Positions 1 through 9,862 of a stretch of 64,000 bases of DNA are shown in pieces. This DNA comes from Clavaria fumosa (Eukaryota; Basidiomycota; Agaricomycetes; Agaricales; Clavariaceae): contig OX637795.1 of assembly GCA_951802425.1 (NCBI GenBank), forward strand, positions 3,452,501-3,516,500, in the 5' to 3' direction. The stretch's first letter is position 1. Each line of letters opens with the position of its first letter. The notes below the pieces were generated by a model. That model had not been told where the DNA came from. It did not search any database and was given only the letters and a program-made list of their open reading frames with translations. A program made the position numbers and the translations under genes.

Positions 1-290
1 ATGAAAAAAGGGAGAGGGCGCACCTGGTGGCCCCTCGCTGAGGGTGCCGCCGCTGCCGTGGTTGTCACTGAAGGAGAGGGTGAGGGAGAGGGAGGAGGTG
101 CCGCCGCCGTCGCCGTCATCGCTGGAGGAGAGAGAGGGTGAGGGTACCGCCGCCGTCGTCGTCATCGCTGGAGGAGGGAGAGGGTGAGGGTGCTGCCGCC
201 GTCGTCGTCATCGTTGGAGGTGAGAATGAGGGTGCTGTCGCCGCTATCGTCGTTGCTGGGGATGGGAGAAAGGGAGGAGAGAGGGTGATG
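1..290. repeat. GC-rich degenerate minisatellite
   Basis: About five degenerate units of 41-54 bases follow each other. Each contains a GAGGGTGCCGCCGCCGTCG-like core followed by a purine-rich GGAGGAGAGAG stretch. All six frames are open for short distances and give only Ala/Val/Gly or Pro/Ser low-complexity peptides. The window starts inside this feature, so it could be the end of a repetitive coding exon or a plain minisatellite; I see no protein signature. The flanking 300-850 is AT-rich and shows nothing I can identify. Confidence 0.5.
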
Positions 291-849
291 GTGGGAGGCA
301 GAGAGAACGACAAGTTCAACACAGAGCATGTGACGACTTTCTGGGACAGCAATTCCCACCATGCCACAAGTACAGCCATCAGCTTACCAAATCAGTGACC
401 CACAAATGTTCTGGCCCATTTCTCAGTCAATTCTCAAGCAATTCTCATGATTTTTTTTTTCATAAGACACTACTTGATCTGTAGATTAATGTGGATATGT
501 CAAAAAAATTAATTGATATTTTCTGTGCTGGTTTACCAAGATAGATGGGTGCCTAGCTTTATCCAAGCTTTGAACACCTTTTTGGAGCAATCTTTTGGAA
601 GAGATCATATTCATCCAAACTATCATGATTGATTTGATATGTATAAATATATTACTGTCAAGTTGCCATCCAAGCCCCAAGCTGATGAACAGTTATATCA
701 GATTCATGGAATGCCTGGCCATTCTAATGGACCATGCAAGCCAGCAACTCCACCATGCTTTGACACTACCTTGATCATTGAGAACAAATCACAGTGGAAA
801 GAGGATGGATTAAAAGGTTAGTCTAAGGCTATCAATTGTCTACAATTTG

Positions 850-1330
850 ATGTCAACTTCAACTAGGTCTTCATGTAGCAAGATTTTTGATCTTCCAAAG
901 CATCTCATCAGCAAAACAGCTCAGCTAAGTTGTCAGTATACTGTCCATTTCATTCAATTGACCTGTCATGCATCATGCACCTCCCCAAATTGGCCAAAAA
1001 TCACACTGGTCACACTGGTCACACATCATTTGAGGAATTGGTCAATTTGTAAGGTGAAATTCCCTTTTTGGGTGACAGTTACCTAATATATACTGGTGGA
1101 GGGGCAGTCAATTATCCCTCATGTCACACTTGACTTCTACTTTCAGTCAATTCAAAATTTGACCAGAGGAATGCATCACACCACCTGGTCAATTGAATGA
1201 AATGGTACAGTAGAGAGGTATGGACTGGTATGTAATACCCCAAGACAACTTGGGGTGTTACACACCAGTCCATACCAGTCCATACTTACATTTAGCCAAG
1301 CTGTTTTGCTGATGCACCTGGGCATAGTAC
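850..1330. repeat. Fold-back (inverted repeat) element with nested palindrome
   Basis: The left arm around 897-1000 (CATCAGCAAAACAGCT ... CATTTCATTCAATTGACC ... ATGCATCATGCACC) reappears inverted at about 1185-1325. The right arm carries an extra 75 bases that are themselves palindromic: GTATGGACTGGT at 1217-1228 faces ACCAGTCCATAC, and between them TGTAATACCCCAAG faces CTTGGGGTGTTACA around a 4-base centre. It looks like a MITE or fold-back element carrying a smaller palindromic insertion. There is no coding potential. Confidence 0.55.
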
Positions 1331-2128
1331 CACATCCTTTAGCATATGTTCACTGGTACAGACCACTTACAAGCTTTGATCTAGCAACTGGCATGTATCA
1401 GATTATTTTGTCTACTTGACAAAATTCTGCAAATTTGGCACAGTTGTCTGTTGATTCCTCACTTTGGATCAGCAGATGTACCTATCTCATGGACCAGAAA
1501 TAATGCTCTTCATTCAGCAGCTCAATTTTATCTCAACAAGTATACTGATATGCATTCATTTATGGAGTACAAATCTTTGTAACAATTTTAGTCCAAAAGT
1601 ATCAGACTGGGTCTCACACAACTTAAATGTAAGGTCATGACAACAATACTAACATAAGGGGGAAAGAGTACAAAAGAGGAAAAGCAAAGGTATATATACC
1701 AAATGCTTCAGCATTTGCTGGTGTTCCCATGCTCAGACCCTTGGATCATGTGACATGCCCAGGCTCCAGGTCATGTGATCTTACGATTATGTAATCTGAC
1801 CCCAGCCACAGGTCATGTGACCTTCCAACAACCCTCCTCCCCCAGTTTCTCCACAACTCCTCTTTGGGATGGCTTATGTAAGCAATCCTAACAAAAAGAG
1901 ACTACTCTATGTACTTGTCATATACTGCACAATATCATGAATTGTTCATTTTGATCCTAATCTATAGCCTGCTGAAACACTCATGAGTTTATTGCTTCAA
2001 CCTTGCACTGGAATTCACCTCACCTCCACTCAGCTCCTGATTATATCATAATCATGACAACATCTGTGCTGTCAATTCAATGTAGTACAAAGGCTTACTA
2101 TCCTACCCAACAGCACTATCACTAGTTG
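1331..2128. other. AT-rich non-coding stretch
   Basis: No open reading frame or known motif is supported here. The stretch from about 1735 to 1835 has three spaced copies of GGTCATGTGA-like half-palindromes, which suggests decayed retroelement or regulatory DNA. I see nothing more definite. Confidence 0.3.
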
Positions 2129-2372
2129 CTACTAGGCTCAACATAGTACATTGGCTCTACTACTATTACTACTATGCACTCATAATATGCTACTAGGCTC
2201 AACATAGTACATAGGCTCTACTACTGTAACTACAATGCACTCATAATATGCTACTAGGTTCAACATAGTACATAGGCTCTACTACTGTGACTACAATGCA
2301 CTCATAATATGCTACTAGGCTCAACATAGTACATAGGCTCTACTACCATTACTACAATGCACTCATAATATG
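2129..2372. repeat. 61-bp tandem repeat, four copies
   Basis: Units start at 2129, 2190, 2251 and 2312, each beginning CTACTAGG(C/T)TCAACATAGT and ending ACTCATAATATG. The period is exactly 61 bases with only a few substitutions per unit, so the array is young. 61 is not a multiple of three and the units contain stop codons, so it is not coding. There are no unique spacers, so it is not CRISPR. Confidence 0.9.
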
Positions 2373-2534
2373 CTACCCAGTCTATTGCATGCTATATAGT
2401 AATCCATACCTTCTATGTATTACTATTTTTCTCACTACATATGCTACAGCAGTCTATACAGGCTGTGTAGTCTACATAGTCTATGCTGATGTCTACTGCT
2501 GGGGGTTCTTTTTCCTGATGTAGTAGTTTACCCT

Positions 2535-2775
2535 GCCCCAGACTTGCTTGTGCTCGACGAAGCTACGACTCATCTCGACAAAAACATTATCTTGTTCGTG
2601 CACTTCGTCGACATGCCGGCGCAGCTCTACTCATCAGCCACGACCGGCATTTTATTGTCGAGGGAGCGCTTGTCCTGCCACCTTCGAACGATGTGGAAGA
2701 AGATGAAAGCAAAAGCGACAACAGTGAGTGCGAAGAGAAGCAAACCTACAATCTTCCCAGCCAAACAAATATAAC
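2535..2775 (+). pseudogene. ABC-F ATPase C-terminal fragment (frameshifted)
   Basis: From 2541 one frame reads DLLVLDEATTHLD, the Walker B / D-loop of ABC ATPases. About 15 codons later another frame continues as GAALLISHDRHFIVEGALV, the switch-histidine (SHD) region of ABC-F proteins, followed by an acidic tail to about 2772. The two belong together in ABC-F proteins (Gcn20, New1 and eEF3 type), so a one- or two-base indel near 2588-2600 has broken the gene. The Walker A and signature regions are missing, and the sequence upstream of 2535 turns abruptly into AT-rich repeat DNA. This is a truncated, non-functional gene fragment, perhaps carried here by a transposon. Confidence 0.75.
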
Positions 2776-3369
2776 GCCACTTCTTTTCTCTTGCTCAGCT
2801 TATATAATGCATACAGTCATCCACCGGTCCTTGAACCAGCACCGGTCCTTGAAACAAAATTTTTTAAACACTCATACAACAAACCTATGACCTCAAAAAT
2901 GGTACTAGCTTGGCCTACATAGTCTTGTACATACAGGTAAAATTGGATTTGCCAGTTGCATGCTTGGATCTCAAATGAGATTGAATTTATTGCATAATTT
3001 TTGTAAATTTGCATTCTCGGCCTCATAATAAGTTTTGAAAAAAATCATACATTGAACTGTGATAGTACTCTACATGGTCTACTGCAATTTGGACTAAGGA
3101 AACACTTCTACAGAGAGGGAGAGACCATCTCTTGCAAAGTGGCTGTTATCATGTCACGTCACACTGACTCACTGTCACTTGCTGGCGCAGGCGGCATGAT
3201 GCGGCATGCGTGACGTGACGTCTGGTTCAAGGACTAATATTACTACTGATAACGAGTTTTTTCAGAGATTGGCCCCGATATTAGCCAATTTCAATCTGAT
3301 TTAGACTAAAATGGGCAGTCATGTGGCTTAGAGGGTACTAATTTGATAGGTATTACCCGATTTTATTAA
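2776..3369. other. Non-coding stretch between ABC-F fragment and CACTA element
   Basis: It contains a short direct repeat (ACCGGTCCTTGAA, twice, at about 2822-2850) and GC-rich palindromic bits near 3150-3220 (TGACGTGACG, GGCATGATGCGGCATG). No coding sequence is supported. Confidence 0.3.
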
Positions 3370-3463
3370 ACTATAATACACATTTTGTGACACTTGCCTG
3401 AAAAATTCACTGGTGCAAGGACCGTGGATGACTGTAGATCTGATATTGACCACCTTTATTGCT

Positions 3464-3512
3464 GTCACACACACAACATGCAAACAACTGTCCATATACA
3501 CGGTGAAGTGTC
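3464..3512 (+). repeat. Left inverted end of the CACTA-type element
   Basis: The core TGCAAACAACTGTCCATATA and the following GTGAAGTGTCATGTC match the reverse complement of 9520-9577 with few mismatches. CACTA elements have short terminal and longer subterminal inverted repeats, and this is probably the subterminal part. Confidence 0.65.
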
Positions 3513-3695
3513 ATGTCCATTCACCTGTCCATTCACCGTGACAGCCCTGTCACACGGCACGCTGCCAAAACTTAGATTTAGTCCTGTACATATGTGACAT
3601 TGTGTGACATGCCGCGCTGGATACGCATGGCTGGTGCATGGCCGGTCCTCAACTCGTCAACTCGCTAACTTGCTACTGTCCCTTGACTCCCTTCT

Positions 3696-4252
3696 ATGAC
3701 CATGAGTGCTGGTGATAAACACACCCATCCACCTTCTCTGAATGAAGCTCTTAAAACCATGGACCCCCAGCTTCTAGCAACTCTTGAGGATGTTGTGCGG
3801 GCGAAGATGGATGAGACGGAGCGAACCTATCGTCTAGAGATACAGGCTTGCGATGATGCTTTACAGAGACACGAACAAGAGAGGCAGGTGCGAGAGGCTG
3901 CTTTGCAGGCTCAGCTGCAGGAGTTAGCGAGTGAACTTGTCACGGTGAAGATGCGAACAGGGTAAGTTTTGTTGTTCACTGTCATGCCGAGCAGAATTTC
4001 ATCTAGTACTAGGAATCATGGGAATTTGACAGCCATCCCTTCTCGTCACTCCAAGTCAACAGATACTCACCCTTCTCACCCCCAACAAACTCATTCTTTG
4101 TCTCCAAGTCCCTCCGACATCAGTGAAATCATTTGGACAGGGGCTAGGTATAAACTGGTTTTAAGTGGTTTTAAGCGGTTCTTAACACCTCTAGGTGTTA
4201 TAGACAGGTATAAACTAGTTTATACCAAGCCCCTATCCAAACTATTTCACTG
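3696..4252 (+). CDS. Coiled-coil protein of the CACTA element (5' cargo exons)
   Basis: An ATG at 3696 (in ATGACCATGAGTGC) opens a 265-base exon rich in Glu, Gln, Arg and Leu in a heptad-like pattern from about residue 30 to 85, so a coiled coil is likely. A good donor GTAAGT follows at 3961. The likely continuation is a Ser/Thr/Pro-rich stretch from about 3995 to 4130, which runs into a small inverted-repeat element at 4118-4255. I do not recognise the product. It may be the N-terminal part of the next gene, separated from it by that insertion, or a separate element-encoded protein. It lies on the strand opposite the transposase. Confidence 0.45.
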
Positions 4253-4255
4253 ATG
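4118..4255. mobile_element. Small MITE with 38-bp terminal inverted repeats
   Basis: CATCAGTGAAATCATTTGGA at 4118, continued through GGGGCTAGGTATAAACT, is matched on the opposite strand from 4255 down to about 4217 with about five mismatches. The 60-base interior (GGTTTTAAGTGGTTTTAAGC...) is non-coding. Length and structure fit a non-autonomous MITE. The right terminus contains the ATG at 4253 that opens the following reading frame. Confidence 0.75.
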
Positions 4256-5857
4256 GAGCCTGCGGAGTCTCGTCTTTCTGAGCCTCCATGCCAACCTCCT
4301 CATCAACAGCCTACACACGTACCTGATTCTGCCCCCTCACGGAATCTTCGTTCATCAAAGCGCAACCCCGCCGCCGCTGCTGGCGAATCTACAGCCCTAG
4401 CGATTTTACCTTCCAATCCCCCGCAGATAAACCGTACCGCTGTCAAGAAGAACTCAAAGAAGGATAAGCCAACTACAAAACCCGCCTCTCATATCCATCG
4501 CCTCTTGCCTTCAGAGTTACCAGATGATATGGGAGGTCTCCAGGTATGTTTTTAACCGCTTTATCATCGTCAAAAGGACTTGCTAACATATACTGATAGA
4601 AAGCGATGACCCTCCATCTCCGCATCCTTTGGGGCCTTGTTGACCCAAAGCAAGTGCCTCAGGACCCTTCGGATCAAATCCTCAAGACCTTTGCAAGCTG
4701 TTTCTCGACAGAAGCGGCCCTTTACGAGTGTCGGGAAGGGCCGATGCGTATCGCTCCAACTCTTGTTCAAATTGGATCCTCAGTGTCTATTACAGATTGT
4801 GGACAGATTGCGACTCAAATTCTACAGGTTGAAGAGCATATGTTAGAGTATATGCAAGCCTGTCTTGCAAGGTTCGGACTGATATCATGGTGCCCAGACC
4901 TTCGCCAGACTCCCTATGTGTTATACAATGCGGCATGCTGAGTCATAGCACTTGATACCTTTAAGCAAGCACTTGTTTCTCATACGTATGCTCATCTGAA
5001 ACCGAACACAACCTATGCGTGGGAGATGGAATTGCTCATTCGTTTATACGACCACATTGTTCACCACTACATGTATTTGCGGTATAGGAGGGACAGCCGG
5101 AACCCTGGATGTGTCACTGCTGCGGATAAAGCAAGTCCCCAGTACCATGGACGTGCGCGGGTCTGTCCCTTTTTGCATATTTCTGTACAATGATTAACCT
5201 GTGGATTGTCAGCTTGCTTCAGCTCGTCTCACCTTTCTCAAAGAAAACAACTATCCGCAGCGATACCGGGATCTTATTGATGCAAAAGCAACTTCAGATG
5301 ATGAACTAGCTCCTTCAGGTGTTGCGGTGAAAGGTCCAAAGGAGTATCACATCAAGAAGCAGCAAGAGCGTTCAGCAGAGTTTGAGACTTGGATTCGGCT
5401 GCTAGACAAGAAGAGGGAGGAAGATGCTCGCCGAGACCCTTCCAGAAGGTGGCGCGAACGTTTGCGAATAGTTCCTGATGACCAGAAGAACTCGGAATTC
5501 CTCGTCCTTCCAACAGGAATGCCTGTTGATTATTTTGACCCTTCCTTTTTCAACAGTTTGCAACCGTGTCTCCAACATTCCCTCACCACAGGGAAAGTCG
5601 CTCTCTTGCCTGATGTATCTTGCTCTTTCAGTGGCCATCCAGATGAGAGAATCAGTGATGCGAAGTTTATGGATAAATATCAGGAATCCATTTTGGTCAA
5701 GTACCATCTCGTAGATGAGGGTGAGCTCGATGGCTCCAATGAAGATGACTGGATGATCACAGACAACGAGGAAGGACTGGGTGCTTATGATGATGATGAC
5801 TGGTTTGATGAGGACATGGCTGAAAAGCGGCAGGAGCTTGTCACACATTTGTCTTAG
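4253..5857 (+). pseudogene. CACTA cargo gene with in-frame stop (unknown function)
   Basis: Three exons are supported: 4253-4543, 4600-5160 and 5213-5857. Introns are 4544-4599 (GTATGT, branch TGCTAAC) and 5161-5212. The product would be about 498 residues: a Pro/Ser-rich basic N-terminus, a helical central part with motifs such as YDHIVHHYMYLRYRR and RLTFLKENNYPQRYRDL, then ATSDDE and a very acidic C-terminus. I recall this architecture from uncharacterised proteins near basidiomycete transposons, but no function is known to me. Codon 4939-4941 is TGA (context TGC TGA GTC), while the frame stays open and protein-like on both sides; a CGA codon at this place would explain it by a CpG transition. 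The start codon lies in the MITE end, so the true N-terminus may be upstream. Confidence 0.6.
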
Positions 5858-6120
5858 GTCATGTAAACTGGGTACAGATACGTATATACTGAATATGTCA
5901 CCATCGGTTATGGTGCAGACTGTCTATTAAAACCATTGTTCCTTCTTTAATGCCAAATGTACCAGGTGAGCGAATATAGTAGGCAACATGAGCTACTATC
6001 TGCTCTGGCTCTACAATAACTTGCTTGCAGGACTCCAACTGCTGGCTGTAAACAAGAGTACACAGGAAATCTGGCCTGGAAGAATAAGGGCTCTTCTGAC
6101 TGTCATCCACTGAGAGGTGT
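5858..6120. other. Convergent intergenic region inside the transposon
   Basis: This 263-base gap lies between the stop of the plus-strand cargo gene and the stop of the minus-strand transposase and must hold both 3' ends. No separate gene is visible. Confidence 0.4.
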
Positions 6121-9100
6121 TTATGGGGAGACACTGATAAATTTGTGTGATTTTCCCATCAGCACCTGGCTCCACATTGACACAATAAATCCTGCATTAA
6201 TGACACCATCTTTTGACTTATAGATGATGGAACTGTTGCCAGGGTGCACAGAGAATGTTGAGTATTCATGTCCCTTGTGCCTCAAGTTGTGCAGAGGAAC
6301 TGCCATTCGAGGTAAGATATATGCATCCATTGGATGGGGCACATCCTTGAAATGGCGAAGAGGAGATGGTGTGTGCATGTTCATGTGTGCCAGAATCAAG
6401 TCATAGATCCCAATGGAAAGAGTTTTGCCTTCACTGTTGTATTGTGCTTCAGCAAGAGAGGACATTGTTGCTGGTGTTTCATCAGCCTGAGTGCAACTCT
6501 TCTGGGAAAGCACTTGTAAGACTTTGCTCAGTGGGTTTTCCATATCTTGAATGAGAGCAGTCAAACGGCCACGGCGGCAGATTTGATGCAGCATTGTGAA
6601 GTCTAGCTCCCAGATATGTCCATTGGTTTTGATCTTTTGCAAAGCACCATTATGTCGCTCATATGCAAATTCACTGATCTTGATCAGAGGACCCCAGAAT
6701 TTTGTCAGATCAGCATTGTGCATGGCATAGTGGTGATTTGGTCGACTGTTCACATTTGGAAAAAGGAGTTTTGAGGACATGCAATACTTTATGTAGTGGT
6801 TAGGATATTTATCTGCTGATGCATTTGATGCAGTATATGAGCAGATGATGTTTGTGCAGATCACAAGGTCATAGAAGTTATCCAACAGTGCTGTGTGGTG
6901 TTCATTGGTTGATGAAAACCATATTTCAGGCAGAACCAGAGGTAGGAAGATGGTAAACAGCTTTAGCCAGTGATCAGCTTTTAACTTTCCATGTGACTTC
7001 TCACCCAGATTTGTTGGTGGTCGCTCTATCCAGCTTGGTACTACCACATCAGAAAGGCATGCATGGATCTTTGACATGGCATCAGCATCAAAGATACACT
7101 TTGATTGCTTGGTGCCTTCTTCTGTGCCTTTCTCACTGTCATCATCTGAATCTGAATCAGGCTGAAAGTTTTCATCAAGGCCATCATCATTATCACAATC
7201 CACTGTGTCTGCCACTTCCAGTACTGAGAAAGATGCCTCAGAATGAAGGCGTTTCAAATGTTGAGGTGTGTCCTTGTATTGCTGACTTTCAGCATATAGA
7301 TGATTGAGCTCATCATCAAGCATATCAACATCCATATCCATGTCAAAGCAGGAATCTGGGATAACAAAATCTTCTCTCTGAGTCTTTGAGTCATCTGTTG
7401 ATGGTATTCCAATTCCCCATTTGTTACGTGAATGATGTTGAAGGATTCCTTCAATCCAATTGTGCATCACACCTAGAACAGTGTGGCAGACAGGATCACG
7501 ATAGAGCAGTCGATGAAGTGCTGACCAACGTACTCCATGCTCAGAAAATAGTTCATTGCATTTTGTTTTTGTATTTGCTTTCCTCCACTGTTCAGCAGCT
7601 GCTCGGACCTCAACTCCTGAGCGTGCCTTCCATGAACCAATGTCAAGATTATCTATATCTGCATGCTGAAGTTTGCAGAAGGAGCAGAAATTGTGTGATG
7701 CCACTCCAGCAAAGCCAAGAACCTTGCGGAGAGCTAACAGATCACCAATAGCTGGAAGCACACCAATCCGAATCATTCTTCCCTCTGGACAACAATGTGT
7801 TGGGATAATTTTTCCATGCCACATTGAATCAAGCTGGCTGACAATTGGATCAGTTGTGGCATTGATTGTGGTAACAGTTGGCTCCTTAGGTCCAGGTGTG
7901 ATGCCAGCAAAGAATGTATTTTCAAGGAGGTGCTGAAGTTCATATGGCAAATTGAGACAGAAGAGCATAATTGCTCCACATGAAACAGATTTCCCAGCAA
8001 TCTTGTTTGTCAAAGGATTGAACCAGTCAATGTAAAAGCTAAATGTCAGATTGCCATGAGTTGTTGTGAATGCACCAAGACTGTGCCATGCAGGGCTGTC
8101 CCAGATGGAATCCATAACATCAGATGATGGACAGTGAGCATATGATTTGTCAATGAGTTCTTCAATGCCAGGACAAGATAGGAAGAATTGAAGCCAAGAC
8201 TCAAAGTCTTGTGTGCTGTATAGACATTGGGGCACAAGACATGGACCTTTCTGGGTTGACCGAGTGGTCCAAAGAGTTGCCCCACAAGGTTTACTTCGAG
8301 GTGTCTCATGACAAAGGCAAACTTGAGGAAGAGAATTGAGGGCATATTTCTTATAACATTTTGGACAACAGATTGAGCAAATGATTTGGGGTTCAACAAA
8401 GAGAGCAGTCATGGCGGTGCGGACATCATGTGGTAATGTGAGATTAGCACTCTCAGAGTCAACAACTCCAGCTTGGGCAAGTAGATGCCCAAAATTGATA
8501 GCCATAAGGACAATAGCTTTCAGCATCTTCATGAATTGAGTTGTCATGCTGTGACTGAGGCCACAGACAAGATGAAGCCAAGCTGCTAGTATGCATACTA
8601 GAGCAAATAATGATTTCTTGCTGCCACCGATACCTTGTATGAGTTTAGCATTCATACATGAAGCTGTTTGGTGAAGAATGGCACACACTTTCAGAATCAC
8701 TCATACCCTGGTAGTCAAGTCTGTGCTCTTGATGATGCAACCTTGTCTCTTCAGTGACCACAGGTGGTAGATCATCCATAGGTTCCATCTAGAAGTGAGC
8801 ATAAGGCAGCAAGTCACTAACCTATGAATACACTTGTTAGATTTGACATACCGGTGATGATGGAGGATGCAATGACATCTCCTCAGTGACCCCAGGTGAT
8901 AGGTCATCTGTCAGTTCCATCTAGAAGTGAGCAAGCCAATGTGTGGTCATTAGCAGTCATTATCCCATGAATACACAAGCTAGATTTGACATACTGGCAA
9001 TGACGAAGCACTGGGAATCAAGCTCTTCTCCTTTCTGCGATGCTTAGAGCAAGTTGATGGAGCAACAAGACGGCCAGGCTGCCAATGACCATGCTCATTG

Positions 9101-9333
9101 ATGAAGCTATTCAGGTCACATCCAGATGCCCGACATGTGCAGACAACTCGGACTCCAGCTTGCGATGACTGTGCAGTAGTTGATGGTGCTCGATTGGCCA
9201 TCGGAAGTCCTGATGACAGCGGAGTGAGTGGCAGTAGTGGCCACCAGCACAGGTGCACATCTGCACCATCTGTGAACTCAAACATTCTATGTACATGTCT
9301 ACCTGGGCTGTAATGACTAGACACCCCATCCAC
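6121..9333 (-). CDS. Tnp2-like CACTA transposase
   Basis: The main exon (about 8690 down to the stop at 6121) is open for some 860 codons. It contains a zinc-ribbon-like CSICCPKC ... CG region, LPHDVRTAM, an FYIDWFNPLTNK motif (probably the first catalytic Asp region of tnp2-family enzymes) and GVLPAIGDLLALRKVLGFAG followed by a CSFC knuckle. It ends with acidic and conserved transposase tail segments. The family cuts and pastes CACTA DNA ends. Upstream small exons are likely at about 8990-9333 (a Cys/His DNA-binding-like piece, CRASGCDL ... GRLV ... STCSKH), 8861-8922 and 8700-8790. The last two both begin ATGGAAC after a TAG acceptor and look like an exon duplication. Joining of the 5' exons to the large exon is not resolved: a TGA lies just upstream of GTG at 8700, so a splice site must lie near there. 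The coding potential looks intact. Confidence 0.75.
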
Positions 9334-9519
9334 CCCTCACCACCTTTCCAAACACACAATGTTACAGAAAATCACCCACACCGAGCACAAAACTGCCAAC
9401 AAACTGAAATCGTCACATTTGTGACAAGGTCACTTGTGGCCAGCGGCTTGCCGAAGTTGGCTGTCACTTGCCGAGTAGCGCATGACAACCAAGTGAGTGG
9501 TCAGATAACTGGCGGATAT

Positions 9520-9577
9520 ATTGACATGACACTTTTCCACGTATATGGACAGCTGTTTGCACGTCGTGACACGTCAT
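9520..9577 (-). repeat. Right inverted end of the CACTA-type element
   Basis: This is the inverted partner of 3464-3512: on the minus strand it reads TGCAAACAGCTGTCCATATA followed by AAAGTGTCATGTC. It lies about 290 bases from the 3' end of the bestrophin gene. Confidence 0.65.
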
Positions 9578-9862
9578 ACCGCACCGAATTTTGTGCACTA
9601 CTTATTCATTGTGCAGAGTAGGTAAAACTGTTATAGTCAAAAGAATGGATGGTTAATCGCATATAAGCGCTTGCTGTATTTACGTCAAGCACGACAGCAA
9701 AGGTAAAAGAAAGAAAAAAAGAAAAGACATCATCTAGATGTTTCGGTCTTTCGGGTGACGGGGGGGCACAGCACAACGCCAGACCCTTCCCAAGCCCTCA
9801 CTACGCCCTGCAAATTCCGGGATCGCGTCCAGCAGCGGGCCCCGTCGCCGCCGCCCAACGAC

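Larger units (their letters stand above)
3370..9620. mobile_element. CACTA (EnSpm)-type DNA transposon
   Basis: A Tnp2-like transposase (minus strand) and a second gene set (plus strand) lie between inverted end sequences. The clearest inverted pair is TGCAAACAACTGTCCATATAC at about 3480-3500, continued by GTGAAGTGTCATGTC, against its reverse complement at about 9527-9566. Further subterminal matches surround it. The exact ends and target-site duplication are not resolved, so the boundaries are approximate. Basidiomycete CACTA elements often carry extra genes besides the transposase, which matches this layout. The transposase exon is open over 860 codons but the cargo gene has an in-frame stop, so the element may be recently active or mobilised in trans. 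Confidence 0.65.

Noticed and set aside
2129..2372. Regular 61-bp repeat as a CRISPR array
   Set aside because: Repeats are contiguous without unique spacers, and the DNA is eukaryotic.
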